Both the position numbers and the translations under genes were made by a program. Below the pieces are notes generated by a model, which was given only the letters and a program-made list of their open reading frames with translations, was not told the DNA's origin and ran no database searches. A DNA stretch of 64,000 nucleotides, taken from Magicicada septendecula (Eukaryota > Arthropoda > Insecta > Hemiptera > Cicadidae). How positions within the stretch are numbered: the stretch's first letter is position 1; the number at the start of each line of letters is the position of its first letter. Positions 1 to 11,584 of this stretch are shown piece by piece. The stretch spans positions 407,137,969-407,201,968 of the forward strand of contig CM068371.1 in assembly GCA_034769895.1 (NCBI GenBank), written 5' to 3'.

Positions 1-1890
1 TAACCGATCTTCACCAAAACCAATAAGTCTTGAGTACTCTATAATTCAGGGCTGTATGCAAAAGAGTAGTTGATTCTGTTTGAATTTGCGGCTGTTATCG
101 TTTGCCATAGAAAAAAATTACACTTGTTTAAAAAAAAAAACCGTTGCAGGTAAACTACCCCTTTCCCTTAACCGATCTTCACCAAAATCAATAGGTCTTG
201 AGTACTCTACAAATCAGGGCTGCATGCAAAAAAGTATTTGATTCTGTTTGAATTTGCGACTCTTATCGTTTGCCATAAAAAATACCCTTTTAAAACATAA
301 AACGTAGCAGGTAAACTACCCCTTTCCCTTAACCGATCTTCACCAAAATCAATAGGTCTTTTGGTGTTGGTGAAGCTCTGTTAAGGGAAAGGGGTAGTTT
401 ACCTGCAACATTTTATGTTTTAACAATGGTAATTTTTTATATGACGAACGATAACTGCCGTAAATTCAAACAGAATCAACTACGTTTTTGCATACCTTTT
501 TGAATTATAGAGAACTCAAGGTCTTTTGTTTTTGTTGAAGATCGGTTAAGGGAAAGGGGTAGTTTACCTGCAACGTTTTATGTGATAACAAGGTTAATTG
601 TTTCTATGACGAACGATAACTGCCGTAAATTCAAACAGAATCAAATAATTTTGTACATATATGCCTGAGTTGTAGAAGACTCAAGGCCTATTGATTTTGG
701 TGAAGATCGGTTACGGGGAAAGGGCAGTTTACCTGAAATATTTTTTGTTGTAACATGACTAAAGTACTTAATTTTGATAAATAAAGTATCCTGATAAGAA
801 GATCTTAATAATCCATTGTAGAAACATAGATGAAATATCTATAAATGAAGAGGCTAGTTGAGGTGGGGGGTAATTTTTTGTAAATGAAAATTATAGTTGA
901 AGGGGGAGGGGATAATTTTTATATGTGTACTACGGTATCGGCAACAAAGTAGTAGTTTGTTGTTAAAATTCCTTCCCGGGCTGTTTGGCTGTAGTCCAAT
1001 GTTTTCTGCAAAACCAGTCATTTCAGCAGTGCCGTCGACTGCCATTATCAGTGAAAATCGAGTGCGATAACGTGTGGTGGTATACGTTAGTGACCACAGT
1101 ACTGTGGTTAAGGCTGAAGCAATAAGTGGAAAGAAGTAGTTTCTATGGAAACATTTCATTTCGTAAATGATTTTAAATATAAATCTTAGAACATGGAAGT
1201 CATGTATAGTTCTCCATACCGATTTTTTTTTTTACAAACGATAACTGCCGTAAATTCAAACAGAATCAAATAATTTTTTGCATATGTGCGTGAGTTGTAG
1301 AGGACTCGAGGCTTATTAATTTTTGTAAAGATCAGTTAAGGGAAGGGTAGATTACCTGCAACATTTTGTTTTAATATGAGTAAAGTACTTAATTTTGATA
1401 AATAAATCCTGAAAATAAGATCATAATAATCCACTGTAGAAACATAGATGAAATAAATGTATGTAGAGGCTATGTTCATAGATGTATCTATAAATGAAGA
1501 GGCTAGTTGAAGGGGTGGGGGTAATTTTTCTATAAATGAAAATTATAGTTGAAGTGGGAGGGGATAATTTTTATTTATATGTAATGTGTACTACGTTATC
1601 GGCAACAAAGAAGTAGTTTGTTGTTAAAATTCCTTCCTGGGCTGTTTGGCGTGGTTCAGTGTTTTCTACAAAACCAGACATTTTGCCAGTGCTATCGACT
1701 GCCATCATCAGTGAAAATTGAGTGCGCTAACGTGAGGTGGTATACGTTAGTGACCACAGTACTGTGGTTAAGGCTGAAGAAAGAAATAATTTCTATGGAA
1801 ACATTTCATTTCGAAAATGATATTAAATATAAACCTTAGAACATGGAAGTCATGTATGGTTCCCCATACCGATATTTTTTATTGTATTCA
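1..1890. repeat. Tandem and inverted satellite-like repeat block
   Basis: A unit of about 170 bp opens with ACCGATCTTCACCAAAA and closes with GTAAACTACCCCTTTCCC. It occurs twice head-to-tail at 1-335, then the array turns round near position 360, and the same unit runs in the opposite orientation at about 361-540, 541-710 and, decayed, from 711. A second level of repetition is a direct duplication of about 640 bp: roughly 600-1230 is repeated at 1231-1890, including the distinctive stretches GTACTACG.TATCGGCAACAAAG and TTCCTTCC.GGGCTGTTTGGC. The short ORFs at 854-1159 and 1618-1839 lie inside the two copies on opposite strands and are not believable genes. I cannot assign the block to a named family. 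It could be a satellite or the ends of a palindromic transposon. Confidence 0.8.
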
Positions 1891-2593
1891 AAACTGACAG
1901 AATTGGAAATATCTTGAGTAATTTTCCTTTATGAGCCATATGGTTTTTACTCATGTTGTGACAAGGGTATAAATTACTTTTAAGACATCAAGTTATGCAT
2001 GTTTAACGATGCAAATTTGCATTAACAAAGTTACTTCATCTCACATAAACTTGTTTTTATGTAACTATAGACAAATTACTGTACATTACAATTATGGCAC
2101 TGTACTTCATAATACACACCTGTATTTCAACCATTGGTTAAATTCAGTTCCCTTTCATTCTAACTAGAACAGAACCATTATATTTTTACAAAAATTACTT
2201 AATTTTTTGTGTAAATTGCCTTATACCTTTTGGTAGGAGTGCTACACATTAAGTAAATATGAATAATACAGAAGTGTATTTGTATTGTGAATTTGTATGT
2301 TGAGTACAGTGCATAATATATATCAGCTTTAAAATGTTTTGTTAAAATACTGAACATAACAGTAGTTGCAATTTCCTTTAAAGTTAACAAATCTCAATAG
2401 GCTACTATTATTAAGATTATGTTACATAATTCTGTACTTTCAATACAATAGCATCACTAGTAAATTTTTATTTATTTTTTTTTTTAATTTACGTTTTACA
2501 GCAGGTATTATTTCCTAAATATTTGTATGATATAACCCCCTTGATACTATGAATCTTGTATATATAGTGTAATATTGAATTTACCATGTTTTA
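1891..2593. other. AT-rich spacer, nothing recognised
   Basis: No coding region, RNA gene or repeat was recognised between the satellite block and the first Penelope-like insertion. If FBXW5 continues to the left, this stretch would be intronic. Confidence 0.5.
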
Positions 2594-2678
2594 TTGAAAT
2601 CAAATTAATGAAGAAAGTTGTGTTAGTGGTTATAATCACAAACGGAATTATCACTGTTGCACACCACTATAGAAAATT

Positions 2679-2726
2679 ATTCCGATTAGCACTTTCAAGC
2701 TTCTCAGCTCATCGTCAGATCGGAAT
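2679..2726 (-). ncRNA. Hammerhead ribozyme-like motif, PLE-A left tail
   Basis: Read on the minus strand: an 8-bp stem I (AUUCCGAU with AUCGGAAU), core CUGACGA (plus positions 2712-2718), stem II GAGCU-GAGA-AGCUU, GAAA (plus 2693-2696), then a 2-bp stem III closing on a UA cleavage dinucleotide directly before the 3' half of stem I. All positions of the CUGANGA...GAAA core are present. The tiny stem III matches the minimal type I hammerheads known from Penelope-like elements. Self-cleavage is inferred, not shown. Confidence 0.7.
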
Positions 2727-2978
2727 TAACAAGAAGAGGGTAAAACCAAACCCTTCACCCCCACCCTCCTGACCACTTACAACAACCTATAATTCAAAAA
2801 AAAAACACACACACACACACACAACACATAAACACAAGGAATGTGCTAAAAAAATATGTAACTGTACAGACGGAGGTGACAGGGCTCGGAGGTTGGGAAG
2901 GGACATTTGAATTATAGGTTGTTGTGTGTGGTCAGTTTGGGGGGGGGTGAAGGGTTTGGTTTTATCCTCTTCTTGTTA

Positions 2979-3026
2979 ATTCCGATCTGACAATGAGCTG
3001 AGAAGCTTGAAAGCACTAATCGGAAT
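2979..3026 (+). ncRNA. Decayed hammerhead motif, PLE-A right tail
   Basis: This is the inverted partner of the motif at 2679-2726. The 8-bp stem I (2979-2986 with 3019-3026), stem II and GAAA (3009-3012) are intact, but the core reads CUGACAA at 2987-2993. The catalytic G of CUGANGA is therefore replaced by A, and this copy is expected to be inactive. Confidence 0.6.
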
Positions 3027-3077
3027 AATTTTTCTATAGTGGTGTGCAACAGTAATAATCTGTTTGAAATCAAATTA

Positions 3078-4511
3078 GTGCACTTGAGTTACACAAATTT
3101 CAAGTTATCGACTTCTCTGTAGAATATCTCTTGTGTAAGTTGAGGTCTTACCCTAATTTTGTTTAAAACTGAAATAAGATATGAGCCCTTGTAATTGGTT
3201 CTCATTTTCTCAGTAATAAACTGATGATATTTCCTTACCGTCTCTTTCACAGTTTACCCTTCCTCACACACTTTGTGTCTGTTAAAACACATTCCTTATC
3301 CCTCCCCCTGAAATATCACATTTGCTCACTTTAAGACCCGTGTGTTATTATGCTTCTTATCAGTATTTTAGAAATTACTTCCATCATTTTAATATGCTTC
3401 ACATAACACCTTTAAAAAATCAGCTATATGAGATTGTATTTTTAAAAAAATCCATGAAACAGAGGCGTTTGTGCCATTCAGAAACAACAAACTTGGTACA
3501 GTTAACAAAGTAGGTGTAACAAAAAAATTGTTAGAAATATGATAACAGGAAGTGGCAGTATCGGCATGGTGTCACAGCTGTGCCAAAATCAGAAGAAGCC
3601 AATTGAATTTAATAGAAACAGAAGTGCCAGAATTGTCCAGTAACCTTTTCTCAACTTCTTTCCTGTTGTTGTACTTTATACCCTTATTAATAAATATTGA
3701 TAAAGAAGCAGCAGTTATTGGAGTGTTGTGCTTGACAGATGCAGTATTCAGCAGTTATTTATTTATTGGTGTTATTTATATAGAAGTATAGTAAAACTTG
3801 TCACTTACTATATGCCAATATAAAACGAACTTTTCTTCAGCGAACATATCTTGTTTGACTTAACCAATTGATTGGATTGGTTTGAAAGTGCAAAACAACA
3901 TTACAGGAAACAGCCATGTAAGTCAGTATGACACTTAAAACGTGAATTTGCCAATTTTTTATAATTTTTTTTGTAATTGTTAGAACTAGATTTTGTCCCC
4001 ATGACCAATGGAAATAAAGAGTTATAGATCAGAACTGATCTATAATTTCAATCATAGAAATTTGGAAGGTGAGAAATGTAATGTGTTGCTGGTGGTTGGT
4101 GGTGGTTATAACATAATAATAAATGTAACCCAACATACTTTGTTATTGACATAAAATGGTAAGTAATTTGATTAATTAATTCCTGCAGAAGCTGCATATA
4201 ACTGAACAAGAAAAAAGATAAAATAAATCTCAGCATATTTAGTGGGCGATTTACCTGAGATCCCACAATGAACTACAGTTAATACAGTAATCGTTTTTTT
4301 TTTTATGAATCCTGGTCTGGCTGAAATAATTCCAATTCTAATGCAGAGTTGAAGTGTATACAACAGAGCAAGTTGAAGGCCACTACAACATAAGTGTTTA
4401 GAATTTTTTTCAGCTTTTCCTTATATGTACATGTTGTTATTACATAAATAAAATAAAAGTGTGGCATTTCAACTTAGATCTGAAGTACATGTATTTGTTT
4501 CATTTACACAG
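3078..4511 (+). other. Probable FBXW5 intron, no exon seen
   Basis: The stretch lies directly upstream of the acceptor of the FBXW5 terminal exon. Short ORFs such as 3322-3513 and 3552-3791 show no WD40 or F-box character. I find no earlier FBXW5 exon here, so the rest of the gene is presumably outside the window to the left. Confidence 0.45.
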
Positions 4512-4788
4512 TGGAGCAGAAGATAAACATGGCTATCTATGGGATCGTCACTATGGAGTATGCCTTGCAAAATATCCACACAATGATGTGGTTAATTCTG
4601 TGGCTTTCAATCCACGAGACAGTGGTATGTTAGTTACGACATCAGATGACTATACAGTTAAGGTGTGGAGGTCAAGAGCCAGTATGGAACGATTAGCAGG
4701 ACCCCAGGCAACTGCGTATCTACCAAGAGCTATACCTGGACAGCAAAAGAATCCCCGTACCAATACCAAGAAGTGCGTCACATTATAA
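4512..4788 (+). CDS. FBXW5: F-box/WD repeat protein 5, terminal exon
   Basis: FBXW5 is a substrate-recognition subunit of SCF-type cullin-RING ubiquitin ligases: an N-terminal F-box binds Skp1 and the WD40 propeller binds targets. Only the last coding exon lies here. It encodes about 91 residues starting GAEDKHGYLWDRHYGVCLA, continuing through DVVNSVAFNP and SDDYTVKVWRS. These match my memory of the end of vertebrate FBXW5 (EDKHGYLWDRHY, DVVNSVVFSP, ASDDATIKAWRS), which covers the last two WD40 blades. The exon starts after a polypyrimidine-AG acceptor (TTTGTTTCATTTACACAG ending at 4511); the first T completes a codon begun in the previous exon. The stop is TAA at 4786-4788. An in-frame ATG at 4459 lies before the acceptor and is probably not used. 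The tail after the last blade is short, basic and less conserved. No other FBXW5 exon is visible. Confidence 0.9.
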
Positions 4789-5293
4789 GTTGCAGATAAT
4801 GTTTGTTTTATTTGTGTAATTACATTTTTTATACTTTGCCAGTTAGCAGCAGCTTGAACATGAAATCGTATTAATACATTGTAGACAGTTTTATTAATAT
4901 TCATTTGCTTGTTGTAACTTTGTACAAAATCATACAGTTATTGTTTAAATATTCATTAATATTCTCAATTGACAGATCACAGACCCATTTCCGTTCAAAA
5001 AAAAAAATCTTATCATTATCATAAAAACAAGTAACAGCAAATATACAATAGTTTTACTGCTCCAGTTCATCCTGTTCTTTTTTTTGTTAGTTAGGCATTC
5101 TTTAACATTTCTTGAGAAATTATAAGCACTTCTTGAAATTTAATACAAGAAATGTTTGTAATCAACATAAAAGCATCGTATTGTGATAATTTCCTTTATT
5201 TGACATTAAGTATGAGTGTGTTACTTAAAAAAAACCGCTTTATACTTTTTGGTATAAAGTATTTAAACAATTCATTTCAGTAGCATTATATAC

Positions 5294-5299
5294 AATAAA
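5294..5299 (+). promoter_or_regulatory. Candidate FBXW5 polyadenylation signal
   Basis: The canonical hexamer AATAAA lies about 505 bp after the FBXW5 stop. I saw no canonical hexamer between the stop and this point. Such hexamers are common by chance in AT-rich DNA, so the link is tentative. Confidence 0.35.
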
Positions 5300-5619
5300 C
5301 AAAATGTCATTTTTATGTTTGAAACATCATATTGTTTGTAGTAATACTTAAGAAAATAATTTATCACTAAATATGTTGCTGAAAACTGGGGTCATACAGT
5401 TTTTCTTACTGACAGTTTATTTTATTATTAGAATTTAAGTAGGTAGCTCTAGTTCGTAGTTAAAATTGCTAATTTGTTACTACATTACCAGTGTTGAACA
5501 TAATACATAAGATAGGATTATTTACGTTAAGTCTCCTTTGTTGGGTATTTTTCCACTTTTAATTTCTAATCATGTAAGTATTAGGCGTACTTGTACCACA
5601 TACGGTTTATTGATGCACG

Positions 5620-5656
<37 letters not shown>

Positions 5657-8600
5657 TGAACAATGAAATAGGTGTAATGAGGAGGCCAAGAACTACATGA
5701 GCACAGATCGATTGCCAGTTGTCATTATCAAGGTTTGTCTCTCATTAAGTTTTGTATAGTCTATGTTGGTATATACTGAAGGTAGTAAATTTATCAAAAG
5801 GAACACCGCATCAACACTTTTTTTCTTTGATTTAATTTTATTATTCCAGTGTAGAAGAGCAGTATTACTTTGCTGTAGCACATTGACAGTTTATGGATAT
5901 AATTATAATTTCTATATTTTTAAATTTGCCATTGTTTAAATACATAAATCATACCTTAAATTATCATGTGCTAAACTTATCGTCATATGAACTGGCATTA
6001 ACATTATTACGTTATTGTTGGAGATACATGATATGCCATTTTACTGGAGTAGATGTCAATTTATGATATCAAACTAACATGCAATGATGGGTTAATCCCT
6101 CTCCACTCCCATAACCGCTTTTTTACCTCCAGAAGACTTATAGTGCTATGCCAAGTTTAACTAAATGTTTACAGTGTTACTGTGCAGTATTCTACTGTTA
6201 TTGCAACACACAAACAAAGAATAGGTATAATTTTTCTGAATTGTGTATATATTGATTGAGAATACATAATTTGTATTTTTTATTTTTGAAGTTTTTGACA
6301 GATATAATATTAGAGTTGTCTTGCTAGAGTGATACACAAAAATTTTAATGCAACAGTATAAATAATGCTACAAATAATATTGCTAGGCCTGAGATTACAT
6401 TGTTTTCAACACTGGGTCTATTCTGACAGATGATCACTATGAATTGCACTTATCCTGTGCAAACTGGGGGCAGGATTGTAGGCAGTGACTGAAGTTGGTA
6501 TGTAAATAAATACATGATTAAACTTGAGCAGAGAAATTATTAAAAGAGCCAGTTAATTGTAAATATTGGATTCATAATTTTATAACAAATAGAAATTGAA
6601 TGTTTTGCAACATTTTACAGCTGAATATAATAAGGTGATAAGTTTTTTTAGTACTCTCAGTGTCAGAAACATCAAAAACATTGTTGTATGGTAAACAGTA
6701 TTAGATAAGAAATTGACGTATAATTGCTACAGTTAAAATTACTGCTGTGCAACCACCAAGTGTAGCAACTTCAGTTGACAAAGTGTGTTCTCTCAAGCTT
6801 CCATTTCTCCAGCCATCGTGTTGTATTGCAACATTCATCCAGCAAAGTGTAGTTATGTATTGCTACTGCATTAATATAGCAGCACTCATTTAAAACAATA
6901 TATTAAATTGTTTGTTCATCCAGTTTGTGCCCCATCAAACTGGATCATTTTAACTAAAGTGGTGAAAACATGTAGTCTAACACCAGTCTTACATTGGTAG
7001 TGATAGGAATTGATTCTGTAATTGTAGGACTCAGATCACGAGTAACAAAAAACGTAGGCTTGCCAGCTGTATTTGTATAGAGGGGGGAGAACCCATGTGT
7101 TTGTATAAAGAGAGGGGCACAGAACCCATGTCAAATTTCCCAGTTTTTTTTTTGCAGAGAGATTGGGTCATGGTGTAGATGATATAAAAATTATTTCATA
7201 TATGGAAAAATACTCATTTTATTTATATAAATGAAATTAAAACCAGTCAAAATTAAATGACAGAAAATGTAAGTAATACAGATTATCACATATTTATGCA
7301 ATTAAGCCATACATCAGAACAAACTTGAATAAATGAAGTGACTTTTTGTCAGTACATTGTATTAGTTTATCAGTAAAGTCATTCTAACCTTAGTTGTTAA
7401 TCAAATATGATTACCTCAATGGTTAATTTAACATTCATTAAATTTGTAACTACTGAAATAAAATACTAATAATCTTTAAATTGTCAGAATAAAATAAAAT
7501 CTAATTTCAACTCACAATCGACAACAATCATTGTACTGGCTAAATAATTTCAGATTGGTGTATAAAATCGCGTAGCTGTATTAAAATTGTTCAATACTTT
7601 TTGTGTTAATTGATTACAGTAATTGTACAATATGTGTTGTAGTTGCATAAGTTCATAATATATATATATAGATACAGATTATTCTACATAAATTGTAATT
7701 CAAATTACAATTTAAATCAACCAAATTGTGATTAAATGATCTTAAAATTAAATCAGTATGTAATATATAGGATATATGTGACCATTCCCATATTTTCATC
7801 AAGCCAGCCTTTACTGCATAAAGTTTGAGGTTGTTTTTCTTCTGTATATGCATGCATGTGTGCATGTCCACTTTGTTCTCTTAATGGAGACGTACTTCTC
7901 TTAATCAATTCTGTTTTCCTTTGTAACTCTACTAACTATTGATTTTAAAACTTTCAAACTTCCCTCCCAAAATACCACCTACCTTTGACATTCCAACTCT
8001 TACCTGTATCCAGAAACACCCAGTATCAATTAAGCGAGGATTTAAATGATGCAAACAGACTGAGGTATCGATTTTATAAATTGCACTAACACGTGGTCTT
8101 TGCAAATTGAACTTAGTATTTTATTTGCAATTAAAACATTAACGGGGTTTGCCCTATATCTCTGGTGATTCACAGACCACATTAATGAACATACGTAATT
8201 AATAATAGATAGAATTACATTTACTTATTTTTAGTAAGGCTCACCAGTACTTCATATTCACGCTCTCTTTCATTCTTTAAAACTCCCCTGTTACTTGTAA
8301 GATATCATTGTTTGTTTGGGTTGTGTAGTTTGCCTAGGTCTTTGTACTTATCTTGAAGAGTTATCCGTTATGCGGTGCCATTGCTCGTTCCACTAATTTC
8401 TGCTGTAAATTTCACAAACATATTCTGGAACTGTTCAATTTATTCGTCACTTGCTGTCGACACTTGTTGATATTTACTGTACAGTATTTAATCACATTTT
8501 TACTGGTTTAAATTGCCAAAACATTTGTCCACGGACTTATATGCAACCGGCCGGTTTTAGGTGTTGTGCGGAACAGGAGATGGCGACTGACGAACGTTGA

Positions 8601-9698
8601 TCAAGTACGCCCGACCAGTTTTAGATGTTAGTCAAAACAGGAACAATTTCTCTAGGCGTATGTAGTATCTAAATGCTGGTCACGTGACACTCCCTCCGTG
8701 CTGGCGACGTCATACCGTATACCTCTGGACGTTTTAGAGATGTCTTTTATTCCGTTCCAGATGTATAAAACGTTGATTTTACGTCATTTTTGTTGTGACA
8801 TCAGTCGATAATTACGATATTGGGGCCGCTTTAGGTTTAAATCGGCGCCACTCTGGCTATACACAGCTAAAAATAGCACTCGACTCATTTGTTTACCAGG
8901 CACACCCAGATTCCTTATAGCTTCTTCTGCCACTGTTTCACATGGATTACAAAGTAAAATGATTTTATTCCTAATTTTGACCTGATTAAAACTCTGAACC
9001 CCTTTTATACCTGTGACCCGGTTTGTACCGTCACACCTAATTCTGGAATCTCTTCTATCAGTGATTGTGCTATAGCAATCTGTTCAATTGTACCTTTTAT
9101 CACAGTTCAAAATATAACACATTAAATTAACTTTTATGCAGTTATGTAACTGTGGTGAGTTGTGAACTGATAGATATCCACTCCTTCATATAGGTGGACC
9201 ATTACTGCCTAACTCGCACCTCACCAAGGCCCGTTACAAGTCTACCACTCCACAAAACCGTTACAGTCCTTAGTACAGTGGAATTGATGTCGGAGACAAC
9301 TGCAAGTTTTATTAAATGTTTTTATGCATATCACAGTTAATGTACACACTAATTGTTTACATAACAACTGCTTTGGTCTTATTTTATATAGGACAACTGT
9401 GATATAATTAGTTTTCTAGTAGACAGTGACAATGGAACATGTTGTGTGTACGTCCATTACACATCACATGTTTTGATTTATTATATTTTCTGCATCATTT
9501 GTCATGTCAATATCAAACCAAACTATAACAAGTTCTTATGTACTTAACAAGAGTTTGATTGCAAAACTGTATGTTTTATGAGAATAATTCATAAAATGAT
9601 GTCAATAAATAAAACACTTAAATTTCTACAAATAAAGAATACTTTTATATTTAAGTACTTTCCATATCCAAAATGAAACCATTTTCATGTAGTGCTAC
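5300..9698. other. Intergenic or intronic AT-rich DNA, no gene recognised
   Basis: About 4.4 kb without a convincing coding region. A CA microsatellite lies near 5624-5653. A patch at about 8540-8870 is richer in CpG than its surroundings and contains two imperfect direct repeats (around CCGGTTTTAGGTGTT and CCAGTTTTAGATGTT); it could be a decayed element or a regulatory patch. Nothing else stood out. Confidence 0.5.
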
Positions 9699-9771
9699 AA
9701 ATCTTCTGGTACATTTTTATTTTCTTACCTTTGTTAGGTCCGTCTTGTGACTTTTTCTTTAGAATAATATT

Positions 9772-9813
9772 AGCGTGATGCGTTTCAGGTCATCTGACCC
9801 ATCCTCAGACACT
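9772..9813 (-). ncRNA. Hammerhead ribozyme-like motif, PLE-B left tail
   Basis: On the minus strand: stem I AGUGU paired with ACGCU, core CUGAGGA (plus 9802-9808), stem II GGGUC-AGAU-GACCU, GAAA, a weak stem III, then AUC before the 3' half of stem I. The position-7 base is G, which the hammerhead core tolerates. Stem III keeps one pair and has one mismatch relative to the right-tail copy. Confidence 0.6.
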
Positions 9814-9967
9814 TGCTCGAAAAGAGGTCGTCATATATTAAAATCCAATTAAAATAAAAACACACATATGTAAACTCATTGTCAATAATTAATGTTCAAA
9901 AACATGAATATCACTGTTGTCGTGGTGCACCACGCGATTACCGATCGATACTGAGTAGTGTAACTTT

Positions 9968-10477
9968 TCAACGTTTTGTTTTTGCGAGCACTAGTATTGC
10001 TGTATCATATAGCGGGTTGTTCTTGTATACAGGGTTGTTATGACCCCTGTATATTTCAAATTCTTCAAGTGCATTCATCCTGAGTCCTTTGTCACAAAAA
10101 TGTAGGGGTATGAAGTTTGTGTCAAAACTTCTATATGAGTGATTATTATCTATCAAATGTCGAGCATAATTGGATTTAATATTATCTAGGGAGCCGATAT
10201 TTTTACTAATTGATTTGTGAGGGGTATGTTCTTTAAATCTTTTTATAAATGGGCGCCCCGTTTGACCCACATAGTAACAATCACAATCGTCACATGTTAA
10301 TTTATATATACCTGTTCTTGTCTTAATGGGGACATGACGTTTATGTCGTATTAGATTTGATATTTGATTGCAGGTCTTGAAAACTATATTATATCCTATT
10401 TTATGAACAGTAGGAGTTAGTATTTTTGGCATTATTTCTGTGAATATGGTAGAAACATATTTGGTTGTTGGTTTCAT
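9968..10477 (-). CDS. PLE-B GIY-YIG endonuclease domain
   Basis: This is the C-terminal endonuclease of the Penelope-like polyprotein, thought to nick target DNA for target-primed reverse transcription. The GIY-YIG core is clear: TGIYKLTCDDCDCYYVGQTG followed by RPFIKRFKEH, with the PLE-typical Cys pair between GIY and YVG. A downstream ARHLIDNNHSY block and an MNALEEFEIY block match the other PLE copies in this window. The frame is open through 169 residues. Its upstream continuation (DNIVKKQKTRL) runs to 10531, where the LTR element interrupts it. The closing region is about ten residues shorter than in the inverted copy at 18.5-18.6 kb, which has an extra DKLNFKSN-like stretch, so this copy has a small in-frame loss. 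The physical split from the RT means it is not expressed as a normal polyprotein. Confidence 0.88.
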   Translation of the reverse strand: MKPTTKYVSTIFTEIMPKILTPTVHKIGYNIVFKTCNQISNLIRHKRHVPIKTRTGIYKLTCDDCDCYYVGQTGRPFIKRFKEHTPHKSISKNIGSLDNIKSNYARHLIDNNHSYRSFDTNFIPLHFCDKGLRMNALEEFEIYRGHNNPVYKNNPLYDTAILVLAKTKR

Positions 10478-10531
10478 ACTATGTGTTTGTCTCGATAATC
10501 TGGTTTTTTGTTTCTTGACAATATTATCTAT

Positions 10532-11584
10532 TGTAAAGGTACTGACTTTTTACCTTTTTAATTAATAATACACTCATCATAAAACAATACTCACCGCTGC
10601 CAGAATTTCACTTACCGTCATGGTCCCCGTAAAACTCACCTTTTGAAACTGCCCAGGTCGCCAACATAAAAATACCGCTATCTAACTACCCTTAACACTC
10701 AGAAAATCCCAAAGAACATTAGACGAGGTTTTCAGCACAGAATAGGAAATGTTAAACAGGCGTAATAACTTACTCTCTACACATGGTTTATATGAAATAA
10801 AGTCTGAATTTTATTGAAATTTTGTATTTGCGAATTAACAACTAATAAACAGTGAATGATCAACTAGACTATGCCAAATTATTATGAACCAGTATGTATA
10901 TTTAATTCCCTTTTCCCCTTGCTATTTACTTTTACAAAAACCTTTCCCTTAGAGATCTCGATTATTTATATTATATTAAATAAGTTATCATCATTTGTTT
11001 TGAACTGATTTAAATAGGTATATTTAGTGTTGTTAGTTACCCATTCACCGTGTATGTCCGTATAGTTTGTTGCCCTGTAGCGTTGACCACTTTCTTGTTT
11101 CTGGTGCACGCACACCCCTAGTTGCACTGAGTTTACTGTGTTGTATTATATTTTCACTGATTTGAATTCACTGATTTCCCCATGTTAATATTAAGTCACA
11201 CACTCAAATCCGCTGCATTGTTTGCACTTTTAATAGTTATTAAAAGATGTTTTAATTAGTTATTTGATTGGATAGGCCGGCCTTAACTTCAGCCTATCTT
11301 ACACACCCGAGGCCACTGATTTTACTGAACAACTGTATGCTGCTCTTTACTGTCTGTTGTTGCTTCTGTGGTAACAATCTGCATACTGTAGACTGGGTTT
11401 CACAAAAAGCCTGCTGCTGGACGGTTACGCAATACGTCTGGGCAATTGTTTAGACTAGCTGTATGTGCACTGCTGCTTGGGGCTCCTTACAGGTGAAAGA
11501 CTGGCAATTTGGAAAGTGATTGAATTGATAATTTAAATTAATATAAAATTAAACTGGGGTAGCACACAATTCTGTACCGTTACA
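10532..11584 (-). repeat. 3' LTR of the nested LTR element
   Basis: Direct repeat of 15738-16834 with TG...CA termini. In minus-strand sense it is the downstream LTR. The small ORF at 11268-11453 recurs at the same place in the other LTR and is not a gene. Confidence 0.9.

Larger units (their letters stand above)
2608..3063. mobile_element. PLE-A: tail-only Penelope-like insertion with outward inverted tails
   Basis: The left arm (about 2608-2795) and right arm (about 2903-3063) are inverted copies of one another, separated by about 110 bp that includes a CA run near 2806-2823. The insertion is flanked by a 14-bp direct repeat, TTGAAATCAAATTA, at 2594-2607 and 3064-3077, which I read as the target duplication. 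Each arm holds a hammerhead-like motif: minus strand on the left, plus strand on the right. No reverse transcriptase or endonuclease coding is present, so assignment to Penelope-like elements rests on the same twin-tail plan, ribozyme motif and target-duplication length as the coding PLEs in this window. The left arm reaches about 45 nt further out than the right. An unrelated foldback transposon is the alternative. Confidence 0.65.

Noticed and set aside
854-1839. Short ORFs at 854-1159 (minus) and 1618-1839 (plus)
   Set aside because: They lie in two copies of the same repeat but on opposite strands and have no conserved reading frame.
11268-11453. 61-residue ORF repeated exactly at 16518-16703
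   Set aside because: It lies inside the two LTRs of the nested element; the identity reflects LTR duplication, not a conserved gene.
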